A stretch of DNA of 64,000 nt, taken from assembly GCA_037045455.1 (NCBI GenBank), contig JBAOIN010000003.1, positions 372,001-436,000 of the forward strand, given 5' to 3'. Below the pieces are notes generated by a model. It was not told where the DNA came from. It saw only the letters and a list, made by a program, of their open reading frames with translations, and did not search any database. The stretch is from JADKAV01 sp037045455 (GTDB lineage: Bacteria; Actinomycetota; Actinomycetes; S36-B12; UBA10799). Position 1 is the first letter of the stretch; each line of letters opens with the position of its first letter. The position numbers and the translations under genes were made by a program. This document shows positions 8,059 to 16,557 of this stretch, in pieces.

Positions 8059-8352
8059 ATGAGTCGCATCCATCGCGGGGACCGCACCGTCCACGTCAAA
8101 TGCACCGAAGGTCAGCCCGAACAGTTCATCTGGCGCGACCGGTTGTACCGGGTGCAAAAGGTGCTGCAGGAGTGGGACCGGACGCCGAGTTGGTGGCAGG
8201 ACGTGCGCGGTCTGGCCGACGGTCCGGCGGGCGGTGACGAGCAGACCTGGCGGGTCGAGGCGTCGGCCGGCCGGTACGACTCGACGGGGGTGTACGACCT
8301 GAAGTTCGTCCCGAGCCGGGCGCAGTGGCAACTCGTCCGGACCTTCGACTAG
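8059..8352 (+). CDS. DUF6504-family protein
   Basis: A 97-residue basic, Trp-rich protein: VHVKCTEGQPEQFIWRDRLY, WDRTPSWWQDVRG, WRVEASAG, YDLKF. This fits DUF6504, a small family commonly encoded beside dnaE2 or Y-family polymerase genes in actinobacteria; its biochemical function is unknown. The ATG at 8059 follows AGGAGG by five bases, which decides the start over an in-frame upstream extension that would cover the LexA box. It is the first gene of the SOS operon, six bases ahead of the HEPN gene. Confidence 0.8.
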   Translation: MSRIHRGDRTVHVKCTEGQPEQFIWRDRLYRVQKVLQEWDRTPSWWQDVRGLADGPAGGDEQTWRVEASAGRYDSTGVYDLKFVPSRAQWQLVRTFD

Positions 8353-8358
8353 GGGACC

Positions 8359-8754
8359 GTGATGACTGCTATGACCCCCGCCGGCCGGGACCTGTTGCGC
8401 ACTGCGGTACTCGCCATCGACGACGCCTATCAGGCCCAGACCCCACAGGAGCAGTACGTGGCCGCTCACATCGCCGCGCTGCGAGCCGGGGCCGCACTGC
8501 TGGCCGTGCGCGCCAAGCCCAGCCGCTCCTCACGCATCCGCAGCGTCTGGCAGATGCTGCCGGGGATCGCACCGGAGCTCGCAGAGTGGTGCGCCTACTT
8601 CGACGCGATTGGCCGCCGCCGGGTGTTCGTGGAGATCGGCCGGGAACCGGTCAGTCAGCGCCAGGCCGATGACCTGGTCCGTGACGCGCAACTGTTCCTC
8701 GGGTGTATCGCCGACCAGCTCGAGGTCGGCCTGCCCATGCCGATCGCGGGGTAG
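8359..8754 (+). CDS. SAV_6107-type HEPN-domain protein
   Basis: A 131-residue, mostly helical protein (TPAGRDLLRTAVLAIDDAY, YVAAHIAALRAGAALLAVRA, SVWQMLPGIAPELAEWCAYF, RQADDLVRDAQLFLGCI). This is the SAV_6107 HEPN family that sits between DUF6504 and dnaE2 in many actinobacteria. The R-X4-6-H ribonuclease signature of catalytic HEPN proteins is not present (only one His, with no suitably spaced Arg), so a scaffold or regulator role is more likely than RNase activity. The start GTG 8359 (or the adjacent ATG 8362) follows AGGGGA. Gene order and SOS control tie it to translesion synthesis. Confidence 0.75.
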   Translation: MMTAMTPAGRDLLRTAVLAIDDAYQAQTPQEQYVAAHIAALRAGAALLAVRAKPSRSSRIRSVWQMLPGIAPELAEWCAYFDAIGRRRVFVEIGREPVSQRQADDLVRDAQLFLGCIADQLEVGLPMPIAG

Positions 8755-8763
8755 GCGCACACA

Positions 8764-11700
8764 GTGTCCTTCAGTCATCTCCACGTCGCCTCCGCCTACT
8801 CCCTGCGGCACGGGGTCAGTTCGCCACAGGATCTGGTGGCCCGCGCAGTCGAACTCGACCTGCCCGCGCTGGCCCTGACCGACCGGGACGGGCTGTATGG
8901 AGCGGTCCGGTTCATGCAGGCCTGCCTGACCCAGGGTTTGTCCGGAATCCTCGGCGTCGACCTGGCACTTGCGGAACCAGAGGAGCCGCGCCGCACCCCC
9001 GCCCGCGGTGGGACCTGGAAGGACACCAGAGCGCCGCGGATCGTGCTGCTGGCTCGCGGCGGCCGGGGCTGGGCGGCGTTAAGCCGGCTGGTGTCCGGCG
9101 CTCACATCGCCGGTGACCGCGGCGACCCGCGGGTGAACTGGGATCTGCTGGAGGAGTTCGTGGTGCCCGGCGATCTGCAGGTGCTACTCGGTCCGGACTC
9201 GCCGGTGGGCCGGGCGATCAGCCGGCACCGGTTCGACCTCGCCGACCGGCTGCTGGACCGCTGGCGGTATGTGGCCGGGGACAACCTCTATCTGGAAGTG
9301 GTCAGCCATCGCACGCCGCCGCGCACGCCGGGGGAGCAGCGGCCGGCCCCGGACCTGTCCACTCCGACCGCTCGCCGGACCTGGACCTATGCGCTGGAAC
9401 GTGGAATCCCAGCGGTGCTCACCAACGCAGTGCGCTACTGCCATCCCCGGCAGGCCGCGACCGCCGACCTGCTCGACGCGATCCGGCGGCTGGTGCCGCT
9501 GAACTCCCGGCACCTGGACCGCGAGAACTCCGCAGGCTACCTGGCCCCGGCGGCGCACATGCACGACATCGCCGACCAGATCGCCGGCGACCGCGCCGGA
9601 AAGCTGCTGGGCCAGACCGAGCAGCTCGCAACCGAGTGCGTACTGAATCCGGTGCACGACTTCGGGATCGGTGACATCCACGTACCGGAACTCGATGTGC
9701 TGCTGTCCGGGACGGCGCCCGCGGAGCCGACCGGGCCGATCATGGCTGGGTACTCCGCGCGCCGCCACCGGCACGCCGCGCGTAAGCAGGAGGCGGTCCG
9801 CGCCGACGCACTGCTGCGCACCCGCTGCGAGGCGAGCCTGCACACCCGGTTCCGTTCCGACGAAGTGGCGGCAGCGAAACAGCGGCTGGAATCCGAGCTC
9901 GACATCATCGCCGGCCTCGGGTTCGCCGGCTACTTCCTGACCGTGGCCGAGGTGGTGGACCTGATTCACCAGATGCAGGTGCGGGTCGCGGCGCGGGGTT
10001 CCGGCGCGGGCAGCGTCGTGAACTACCTGCTGGGCATCTCCGGCGTCGATCCTTTGCGCCACGACCTGCTGATGGAACGATTCCTGTCCCCGTTGCGCCG
10101 GGTGCTGCCCGACATCGACATCGACGTGGAGTCCGCCCGCCGCACCGACATCTACCGGAAGATCGTTGACAGGTTCGGCGCACATCGCAGCGCCTGCGTG
10201 AGCATGCGCGACACCTACAAGGTCCGCCACGCCATTCGCGACGTCGGCGCAGCGCTGGGGCTGCCGGCCGGGGAGATCGACGAGTTCGCCAAAGCCTTCC
10301 CGCACATCCGCGCCCGCGATGCTCGGGCCGCGGTGGCCGAACTTCCAGAGCTGCGGTCCTCGATGGTCGGCAAACTGGCCGAGCGCGGAATGCTCGACGG
10401 CTTCCTGCATTTCGTGGAGTCCCTGGATGGCCTGCCCCGGCACATTGCGATGCACCCGTGCGGGGTACTGCTGTCAGATTCCTCGCTACTGGACCGCACC
10501 CCGGTCGAGGCCAGTTGGATGGGCTTCCCGATGAGCCAGTTCGACAAGGACGATGTGGAGGCGGTCGGGTTCCTCAAACTCGACGTGCTCGGGATCCGAA
10601 TGCAGTCGGCGATGGCGCACGCGGTCACTGAGGTACGCCGCGTAGAGGGCACCGAGATCGACCTCGAGAATCTGCCGTTCGACGACGCCGACACGTTCGA
10701 CATGATCCAGAAGGCCAAGACCTTGGGGTGCTTCCAGATCGAGTCGCCGGGCCAGCGCGAGTTGATCGGAAAGTTCGGGCCCAAGGACTTCAACGACCTC
10801 ATCATCGACATCTCGCTGTTCCGGCCCGGGCCGGTGAAGTCCGACATGATCACCCCGTTCCTGTCCGCCCGGCACGGCTGGCGCGAGCCGCTGCAGATCC
10901 ATCCCGACCTCGAACCGGCGCTGCACGAGACCCACGGCGTGGTGGTGTTCCACGAGCAGGTGCTGCGGATCGTGTCGGTGATGACCGGCTGTTCGCTGGC
11001 CGAGGCCGACGAGGTGCGCAGGTCGCTGGGCACACCCGACGGGCAGATCCAGATCCGGGACTGGTTCATCCCCGCCGCACTGGCGCGTAAGTACCCACTG
11101 GGAATCGTGGAGAAGGTGTGGGAGGTGCTGCGCTCGTTCGGCAGTTTCGGGTTCTGCAAGGCTCACGCCGCGGCGTTCGCGCTGCCCACTTACCACTCCG
11201 CGTGGCTCAAGCGGCACTACCCGGCGGCGTTCCTGGCCGGAGTGCTCACCCACGACCCGGGCATGTACCCGAAGCGGCTGATCCTCGACGAGGCCCGCAA
11301 CTCCGGCGTGCAGGTCCTGCCGCTGGACGTCAATGTGTCCACGGGGGAGTACCGGGTGGAACGGGTCGGTTCCGGTTGGGGGATCAGGTTGTCGCTGGCC
11401 GATGTCAAGGGAATCTCCGAGATGGAGATCGCGGGGATCGAGGCCGCGCAACCGTTCGTGGATCTCGCCGATTTCTGGGTCCGCACCACCGTGACCCGGC
11501 CGGTGGTGGAGCGGCTGATCCGCACGGGTGCGTTCGACGTCATGCACGGAATCACCAGCACCCGCCGGGCAGGACACGTGACTCGCCGGGATCTGCTGCT
11601 GCAGGTCGCCGATCTGCACCGCATGGGCGGGCGGCGGCGAGTGGCCCGGGCGAAGGCCGCTAGTAATGGGGACCGGCTAGCAGACCGGGTGGCCGCTCAG

Positions 11701-12429
11701 TCTCAAGCGCCCAAGGCCGTGCTGCCACCGCAGGCCCAGTTGGTGCTGCCGCTCGGCGACCTCGACCAGCCCAGCGGCCTGCCGGAGATGAGCCTGGCCG
11801 ACCGGGTGGAGGCGGAGGTGGAAGTGCTCGGCCTGGACGTCAGCCAGCACGCGATCCGGTTCTACGAGGACATGCTGGCCGACTTGCGCGTGGTGCGGGC
11901 CAAGGACCTGCTGAACCACCGCTCGCAGGAGCACGTGCTCGTCGCCGGGATCAAGGTCGCGACCCAGACCCCACCGATCCGCAGCGGCCGGCGGGTGATC
12001 TTCCTGACCCTGGACGACGCGACCGGCCCGGTCGACCTCACGTTCTTCGAGGACGCCCAAGGGCCCTACGCCCACACCGTCTTCCACTCCTGGCTGCTGC
12101 TGGGCCGCGGCGAGATCCGCCGGACCGGCCGGCGCGGCATCTCGCTGCGGGCCACCGGGTGCTGGTCGCTGTCGGAGGTCCACGAAGTGTGGCGCCGGGA
12201 CGGGGCGGCGGGAGTCCACGCGATGCTCGAGACGGCGCACGATCCGTTGGTGTCCACGCCTCGGATGGAAGACCCGACCCAACCCACCGGTGATGCCCCG
12301 GCCGCGGTGCGCCGGGTACTGGTCCACGCCAGCGGGTTCCGGCAGTCGCCGTACGCCGACACCAAGCCGGCCGGAGAGTCGGTCAAGAAGCCGAAGTTGT
12401 GGCATTCCAGCCCGGGCAGTGCAGGCTAG
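8764..12429 (+). CDS. dnaE2: Error-prone DNA polymerase III alpha subunit DnaE2
   Basis: A 1221-residue C-family polymerase. The N-terminal PHP domain begins FSHLHVASAYSLRHGVS and ends about residue 280. The palm carries PDIDIDVES near residue 450 (catalytic aspartates) and the GSGAGSVVNYLLGIS loop. A helix-hairpin region and an OB domain (VLVAGIKVATQTPPIRSGRR) follow, with the family C-terminal motif KLWHSSPGS. DnaE2 replaces DnaE1 at lesions during SOS mutagenesis. A separate replicative dnaE lies at 38.8-42.3 kb. The GTG start at 8764 is 9 bases after the HEPN stop, so it is cotranscribed from the LexA-controlled promoter. Confidence 0.93.
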   Translation: MSFSHLHVASAYSLRHGVSSPQDLVARAVELDLPALALTDRDGLYGAVRFMQACLTQGLSGILGVDLALAEPEEPRRTPARGGTWKDTRAPRIVLLARGGRGWAALSRLVSGAHIAGDRGDPRVNWDLLEEFVVPGDLQVLLGPDSPVGRAISRHRFDLADRLLDRWRYVAGDNLYLEVVSHRTPPRTPGEQRPAPDLSTPTARRTWTYALERGIPAVLTNAVRYCHPRQAATADLLDAIRRLVPLNSRHLDRENSAGYLAPAAHMHDIADQIAGDRAGKLLGQTEQLATECVLNPVHDFGIGDIHVPELDVLLSGTAPAEPTGPIMAGYSARRHRHAARKQEAVRADALLRTRCEASLHTRFRSDEVAAAKQRLESELDIIAGLGFAGYFLTVAEVVDLIHQMQVRVAARGSGAGSVVNYLLGISGVDPLRHDLLMERFLSPLRRVLPDIDIDVESARRTDIYRKIVDRFGAHRSACVSMRDTYKVRHAIRDVGAALGLPAGEIDEFAKAFPHIRARDARAAVAELPELRSSMVGKLAERGMLDGFLHFVESLDGLPRHIAMHPCGVLLSDSSLLDRTPVEASWMGFPMSQFDKDDVEAVGFLKLDVLGIRMQSAMAHAVTEVRRVEGTEIDLENLPFDDADTFDMIQKAKTLGCFQIESPGQRELIGKFGPKDFNDLIIDISLFRPGPVKSDMITPFLSARHGWREPLQIHPDLEPALHETHGVVVFHEQVLRIVSVMTGCSLAEADEVRRSLGTPDGQIQIRDWFIPAALARKYPLGIVEKVWEVLRSFGSFGFCKAHAAAFALPTYHSAWLKRHYPAAFLAGVLTHDPGMYPKRLILDEARNSGVQVLPLDVNVSTGEYRVERVGSGWGIRLSLADVKGISEMEIAGIEAAQPFVDLADFWVRTTVTRPVVERLIRTGAFDVMHGITSTRRAGHVTRRDLLLQVADLHRMGGRRRVARAKAASNGDRLADRVAAQSQAPKAVLPPQAQLVLPLGDLDQPSGLPEMSLADRVEAEVEVLGLDVSQHAIRFYEDMLADLRVVRAKDLLNHRSQEHVLVAGIKVATQTPPIRSGRRVIFLTLDDATGPVDLTFFEDAQGPYAHTVFHSWLLLGRGEIRRTGRRGISLRATGCWSLSEVHEVWRRDGAAGVHAMLETAHDPLVSTPRMEDPTQPTGDAPAAVRRVLVHASGFRQSPYADTKPAGESVKKPKLWHSSPGSAG

Positions 12430-12435
12430 TAGCAA

Positions 12436-13671
12436 ATGAGCAGACGCAACTCGACGATGCTGAACTTCCCGGCGCCGGAGGACGACTCCACGTGCACCGT
12501 GCTGCACGTGGATATGGATGCCTTCTACGCATCCGTGGAACTGCTCAGCCGGCCCATGCTGCGCGGCAAGCCGGTCATCGTGGGCGGTTCAGGTTCCCGC
12601 GGCGTGGTGCTGTCCGCAACCTACGAGGCCCGGGCGTTCGGGGTGCGAGCCGCGATGTCGATGGGCCGGGCGCAGCGGTTGTGCCCGCAGGCGGTGATCA
12701 TCAGCCCCGACCACCGCCGTTACGCCCGGGTTAGTTCCGGGGTCATGGAGATCTTCCGCTCGGTCACCTCGGCCGTAGAACCCCTGTCGCTGGACGAGGC
12801 GTTCCTGGACATCTCCGGGTCTGTACGCCGGCACGGCAGCCCGACCGCGATCGCCGAACTGTTGCGTGCGCAGGTGCACGACGAGCAGGGCATCACGTGT
12901 TCGGTGGGCGGGGCGCCGTCCAAATTCGTCGCGAAGGTCGCCAGCGCCCACGCCAAACCCGACGGCCTGCTGATGATCCCGGCCGAGTCGGTGGTGGCAT
13001 TCCTGCACCCCCTACCGGTCGGAGCACTGTGGGGGGTGGGGCCGAAGACCGAGGAGCAACTGAACAGCCTGGGCGTGCGGACAGTCGCCGACGTCGCGCA
13101 CCTGCCGCGCGAGGTCCTGCGCCGGGCGCTTGGTTCAGCAGCGGGGGAGCACCTGGCCGATCTCGCCTGGGGCCGCGACACCCGTGAGGTGGTTAACGCG
13201 GTGCGTGAGCGCAGCGTCGGCAACGAGCACACGTTCGCCGGGGATGTCGACGACCCCGAGGTGATCGCCAAGCACCTGCTGGCGCTGTCGGACAACGTCG
13301 CGGCCAGGATGCGGGCGGCCGGATGGGTGGGACGGACGATCTCGATCAAGATCCGGTTCGCGGACTTCACCACGATCACCCGCTCTCGCACCATCGATGA
13401 ACCGACGGACGTGGGCCGGGACATCTACGAGGTGGCCGCGAGTCTGTATCAGAAGCTGGGCTTGCAGCGTGCCCGGCTGCGGCTGGTCGGGGTCCGGATG
13501 GAGAAACTGCAGCCCGCAGAATCGGCCAGCCACCAGATCGCACTGGACGAACCGGCGGCCGGCTGGCGGGAGGCGGAGTCGGCGGTGGATGCCGCTGTGG
13601 CGCGTTTCGGGAAGGGTGTGGTGCGCCCGGCGAGCCTGCTCGACATCAGTCGTTCGGCTGAGGACGGGTAA
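12436..13671 (+). CDS. dinB: DNA polymerase IV (Y family)
   Basis: A 411-residue Y-family polymerase. The catalytic carboxylates are present: HVDMDAFYASVE at ~30 and PLSLDEAFLDIS at ~117. The steric region GVVLSATYEARAFGVRAAMS, the thumb helix-hairpin (GALWGVGPKTEEQLNSLGVRT) and the little-finger domain are complete. Because the active site is intact, this is a working DinB rather than the inactive ImuB that often accompanies DnaE2. It begins six bases after dnaE2, so it is probably the fourth gene of the SOS operon; a hairpin follows the stop. Confidence 0.92.
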   Translation: MSRRNSTMLNFPAPEDDSTCTVLHVDMDAFYASVELLSRPMLRGKPVIVGGSGSRGVVLSATYEARAFGVRAAMSMGRAQRLCPQAVIISPDHRRYARVSSGVMEIFRSVTSAVEPLSLDEAFLDISGSVRRHGSPTAIAELLRAQVHDEQGITCSVGGAPSKFVAKVASAHAKPDGLLMIPAESVVAFLHPLPVGALWGVGPKTEEQLNSLGVRTVADVAHLPREVLRRALGSAAGEHLADLAWGRDTREVVNAVRERSVGNEHTFAGDVDDPEVIAKHLLALSDNVAARMRAAGWVGRTISIKIRFADFTTITRSRTIDEPTDVGRDIYEVAASLYQKLGLQRARLRLVGVRMEKLQPAESASHQIALDEPAAGWREAESAVDAAVARFGKGVVRPASLLDISRSAEDG

Positions 13672-13684
13672 GATCGGGTCAAGG

Positions 13685-13732
13685 ACGGGTACCTTATGGT
13701 CCTCTCGGGTTTCCAAGAGGACCCTAGACCCG
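13685..13732 (+). terminator. Hairpin after dinB
   Basis: GGTCCTCT (13698-13705) pairs exactly with AGAGGACC (13716-13723), and an outer ACGGGT/ACCCGT pair extends the stem. There is no long T tract. It lies in the 100-bp gap between dinB and the DUF3040 gene and probably ends the SOS operon. Confidence 0.6.
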
Positions 13733-13771
13733 TATCGTTGCCGATAGCGGTACCAAGTGACGGAGGTGACT

Positions 13772-14167
13772 GTGCCCCTCTCAGAGCATGAGCAGCGTTT
13801 GCTCGAGCAGATGGAGCGGGCCCTCATGGCAGAGGACCCGAAGTTCGCCACGTCCTTGCGCCATGGATCCTCCGGAGCTGACCGCCGCCGTATCGTCGCC
13901 GGGGTCATCGGAGCCATCGCCGGAATGGCGGTACTGCTTGCCGGCGTCTCGGCCAGTTCGACCCCCCTGGGAGTCTTCGGCTTCATCGTCATGCTGGCGT
14001 CCGTGTTCCTCATCGTCGCCGGTGTCCGCCACGGTGCCCCTTCCGCCAAGCCCGCCGATGCGACCGCCACCGCGTCCGTGCCGAAGCAGGCCAGCAAGGG
14101 CGGCTTCATGGCTAAGTTCGAGCAGCGCTGGCAGGACCGCAACCGCCGCGACGGCCGCGAGAGCTGA
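13772..14167 (+). CDS. DUF3040 membrane protein
   Basis: 131 residues: a conserved N-terminal helix PLSEHEQRLLEQMERALMAE, DPKF and SLRHG, then two adjoining transmembrane segments (IVAGVIGAIAGMAVLLAGV and GVFGFIVMLASVFLIVAGV), and a basic tail. This is the DUF3040 family found just upstream of mraZ in most actinobacteria; its function is unknown, though the location suggests envelope or division. GTG 13772 is preferred because a GGAGGTG ribosome site precedes it and it gives the family N-terminus; an in-frame GTG at 13757 would overlap that site. Confidence 0.85.
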   Translation: MPLSEHEQRLLEQMERALMAEDPKFATSLRHGSSGADRRRIVAGVIGAIAGMAVLLAGVSASSTPLGVFGFIVMLASVFLIVAGVRHGAPSAKPADATATASVPKQASKGGFMAKFEQRWQDRNRRDGRES

Positions 14168-14184
14168 ACCTGCTCTTCTGCTCA

Positions 14185-14263
14185 GGATGTGAGCAATAGA
14201 CCCCAGTTGCGAGCAATAGGCACGGGGTCTTTCGCTCACATCTGGGGTCTTTCGCTCTCATCC
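14185..14263. repeat. Compound palindrome (two direct + two inverted units, 20-bp step) before mraZ
   Basis: Four related units: GTGAGCAATAGACCCC (14189) and GCGAGCAATAGGCAC (14209) forward, then GGGGTCTTTCGCTCAC (14224) and GGGGTCTTTCGCTCTC (14244) inverted. Both pairs step by exactly 20 bp. The outermost units (14185-14206 and 14242-14263) form a 22-nt inverted repeat with three mismatches. It fills the gap between DUF3040 and mraZ and may act as a terminator or protein site. Confidence 0.75.
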
Positions 14264-14364
14264 TTGCCGATCCCGATTCTTGCGGCCGTCGGCCACGGGC
14301 AGCCGTGCGTCCCTCGATCGCACTGAGGGGCCAGCGTGGGTCAACCGGGTGCGCTTGCCCATCT

Positions 14365-14400
14365 AGTGGTGAAAAGTGGAGGGAAATGGAGTACGGTGGT
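14365..14400 (+). promoter_or_regulatory. MraZ-binding repeats upstream of mraZ
   Basis: Four direct repeats AGTGGT, AGTGGA, AATGGA, GGTGGT have their TGG cores at 14367, 14377, 14387 and 14397, an exact 10-bp period. MraZ homologues are known to bind short GTGG-type direct repeats with one-helical-turn spacing in their own promoters, so these are likely autoregulatory boxes. The mraZ ribosome site (GAAAGGAGGTGG, ~14415-14426) follows. Confidence 0.7.
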
Positions 14401-14430
14401 GCGAGCCGGTGTTGAAAGGAGGTGGGCGCG

Positions 14431-14863
14431 ATGTTTCTGGGCACCCACACTCCGAAAGTCGACGACAAAGGCCGGATCATCCTGCCCGCCAAGTTCCGCA
14501 CGGGCCTGGCCGACGGTGTCGTGCTGACCAAAGGCCAGGACCGCTCGCTGGTGCTGTGGCCGATGGCCGAGTTCGAAAGCGGCTGCCGCCCGGGTACGCG
14601 AGGCCAGCCAGTCCAACGCGTCGGTGCGCGCTTACTCCCGGGTGCTGTTCTCCAGCGCCTTCGACCAGGTCCCCGACAAGCAGGGCCGGATCACCGTCCC
14701 TCCGGCGCTGCGCGAGTACGCGGGCCTGGAGCGCGAGTGCGTCGTCGTCGGCAACCACCACACGATCGAGATCTGGGATACCAGCGCGTGGCAGGACTAC
14801 CTCGCCACCCAGGATGCGGCTTTCGCCGAACTGGACGAGGAGGTGGTGCCCGGTCTGTTCTGA
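14431..14863 (+). CDS. mraZ: Transcriptional regulator MraZ (one +1 frame break)
   Basis: A SpoVT/AbrB-fold regulator, first gene of the dcw cluster. The N half MFLGTHTPKVDDKGRIILPA and the C half VPDKQGRITVPPALREYAGL show the two DXXXR repeats. The halves are in different frames; one surplus base at about 14577-14583 separates them. Removing it gives 143 residues, matching the M. tuberculosis protein in length and giving a gap-free alignment through the junction. ATG 14431 follows a strong GGAGGTGG site. The binding repeats upstream indicate autorepression. A real pseudogene is possible but a base-call error is likelier. Confidence 0.88.
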
Positions 14864-14999
14864 CATCCGTCCATCTGTGCGTCGCGGCCCCCGGCCGACC
14901 CAGCACCTCACCTTGGATCACTTCCCCGGACCCAAGGTGGCCCCTTCCGCTGATCGCGGACGGGGACCCCGGCGCCACAGACCCGATCAGAGGAAGCTC

Positions 15000-15939
15000 A
15001 TGAACGACCCGCGTCACATCCCCGTGGCGCTCGACCGCGTGCTGTCGCTGTTGCAGCCCGTACTGACCGAGGAGTCCGTCATGGTGGATGCCACCACAGG
15101 CCTCGGCGGCCACACCGCCGCAGTGCTACGACGGTTCCCGCATGCCCGGGTCATCGGTCTGGACCGCGACCCGCACGCAGTGGCCGCAGCCAGACAGAAC
15201 CTGGCGGAGTTCGGCGACCGCTCCGACGTCCACCACGCCCGCTACGACCAGATGGGTGAGGTGCTCGACGAGCTCGGCATCGAGCGGGTCGACGCGGTGC
15301 TCTTCGACTTCGGCGTCTCGAGCATGCAGATCGACGAGACCGAGCGCGGCTTCTCCTACAGCCGCTCTGCGCCGCTGGACATGCGCATGGACCCGACGAC
15401 CGGACCCACAGCGGCCGACATCTGCAATACCTACTCACAGTCCGACCTCGCCCGCATCCTGTGGGAGTACGGCGAGGAGCGGTTCGCCCGCCGCATCGCC
15501 CGCGAGATCATCGCCCGCCGACCCGTTGCACACCAGCGACGACCTGGTCGCAGCCGTCGATGCTGCCATTCCCGCTGCCAAACGGCGCAAGGGGCATCCG
15601 GCCAAGCGCACGTTCCAGGCCCTGCGGATCGAGGTCAACGAGGAACTCGCGAGCCTCGAGCATGCCCTCCCTATCTCTTTGCAACGCCTGCGCACCGGTG
15701 GTCGGTTCATCGCGCTGAGTTACCACTCCCTGGAGGACAAGATGGTCAAACGCACCTTGCGGGCCGGCGCGCACGACACCGCACCACCCGATCTACCGGT
15801 CGTCCCCGCCGACTCGCGGCCCTGGCTTCGCCTGATTACCCGGGGTTCGGAGGTAGCGTCGGACGAAGAGGTGGCGGAGAACCCCCGAGCCCGGTCGGTC
15901 CGGCTGCGGGCTGCGGAGAAGGTGCGGGAGGCATCATGA
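15000..15939 (+). CDS. rsmH: 16S rRNA m4C1402 methyltransferase RsmH (one +1 frame break)
   Basis: A SAM-dependent methyltransferase of the ribosome decoding site. HIPVALDRVLSLL opens the protein; VDATTGLGGHTAAVL is the SAM-binding motif and LFDFGVSSMQID follows. The C half (KGHPAKRTFQALRIEVN, LSYHSLEDKMVKR) is in the next frame; one extra base near 15517-15524 breaks it just after the REIIAR segment. Corrected length is 312 residues, as in the family. ATG 15000 is 136 bp after mraZ, and the stop overlaps the ftsL ATG (ATGA). Confidence 0.9.
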
Positions 15940-16526
15940 CGGCTGTACCCCATGCGGGTTCCCGTCGCACGGTTTTGCGCCGTACTGCCCCCGCTGTTCA
16001 CAGCACCCGCACCGGCGTGATGAGCAACGGCGCGTTCGCGCTGGCCGCGGTGGCGATCATGAGCATCGGGCTGCTCGCACTGCTCGTCCTGAACACGGCC
16101 CTGGCCAAGGGCAGTTTCCGGGCCCATGAGCTGCGAGTCGAGAAGGCCGACCTCGCCCAGCGCGAGCAATTGCTGCGTACCCAGATCGAGGACGCATCCT
16201 CACCCGTCACCCTGTACAAGCGGGCGACCGATCAGGGCATGGTCGAGTCTGTGACGCCGGTATTCATCCGGCTGTCCGACGGCAAGATTCTCGGGGTTCC
16301 CTACGCCGCCGGGACACCGCTGGACCCGGTCACGGGGCAGCCGGTGACCGGCATGGCGCCGACTGGTGTGACCGAGCCTGGCGCAGAACCGGCTGCCGGA
16401 ACCACGGACGCCGCCGCGACCCCGCAGCCGACCGCTTCAACGCAGCCCGAAAGCCAGACGTCACCCGGCGTGGCAACCGGCGACTCGACCGATACTGAGC
16501 AACCCTTGGGGATAACCGACCACTAG
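15936..16526 (+). CDS. ftsL: FtsL-like bitopic division protein with long low-complexity tail
   Basis: 196 residues: a basic cytoplasmic segment (1-32), one transmembrane helix (~33-55), a short coiled-coil-like stretch (HELRVEKADLAQREQLLRTQ, 64-83), a conserved-looking SSPVTLYKRATDQGMVES segment, then a Pro/Thr/Ser/Ala-rich extracytoplasmic tail from ~127 to the end. Position between rsmH and ftsI, plus topology, identify it as FtsL, a partner of FtsB/FtsQ in septal synthesis activation. The tail is longer than in typical FtsL. The start overlaps the rsmH stop. Confidence 0.82.
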   Translation: MTAVPHAGSRRTVLRRTAPAVHSTRTGVMSNGAFALAAVAIMSIGLLALLVLNTALAKGSFRAHELRVEKADLAQREQLLRTQIEDASSPVTLYKRATDQGMVESVTPVFIRLSDGKILGVPYAAGTPLDPVTGQPVTGMAPTGVTEPGAEPAAGTTDAAATPQPTASTQPESQTSPGVATGDSTDTEQPLGITDH

Positions 16527-16557
16527 GTCGCCTTCGCAGCAACGACAGGAACCGCCC

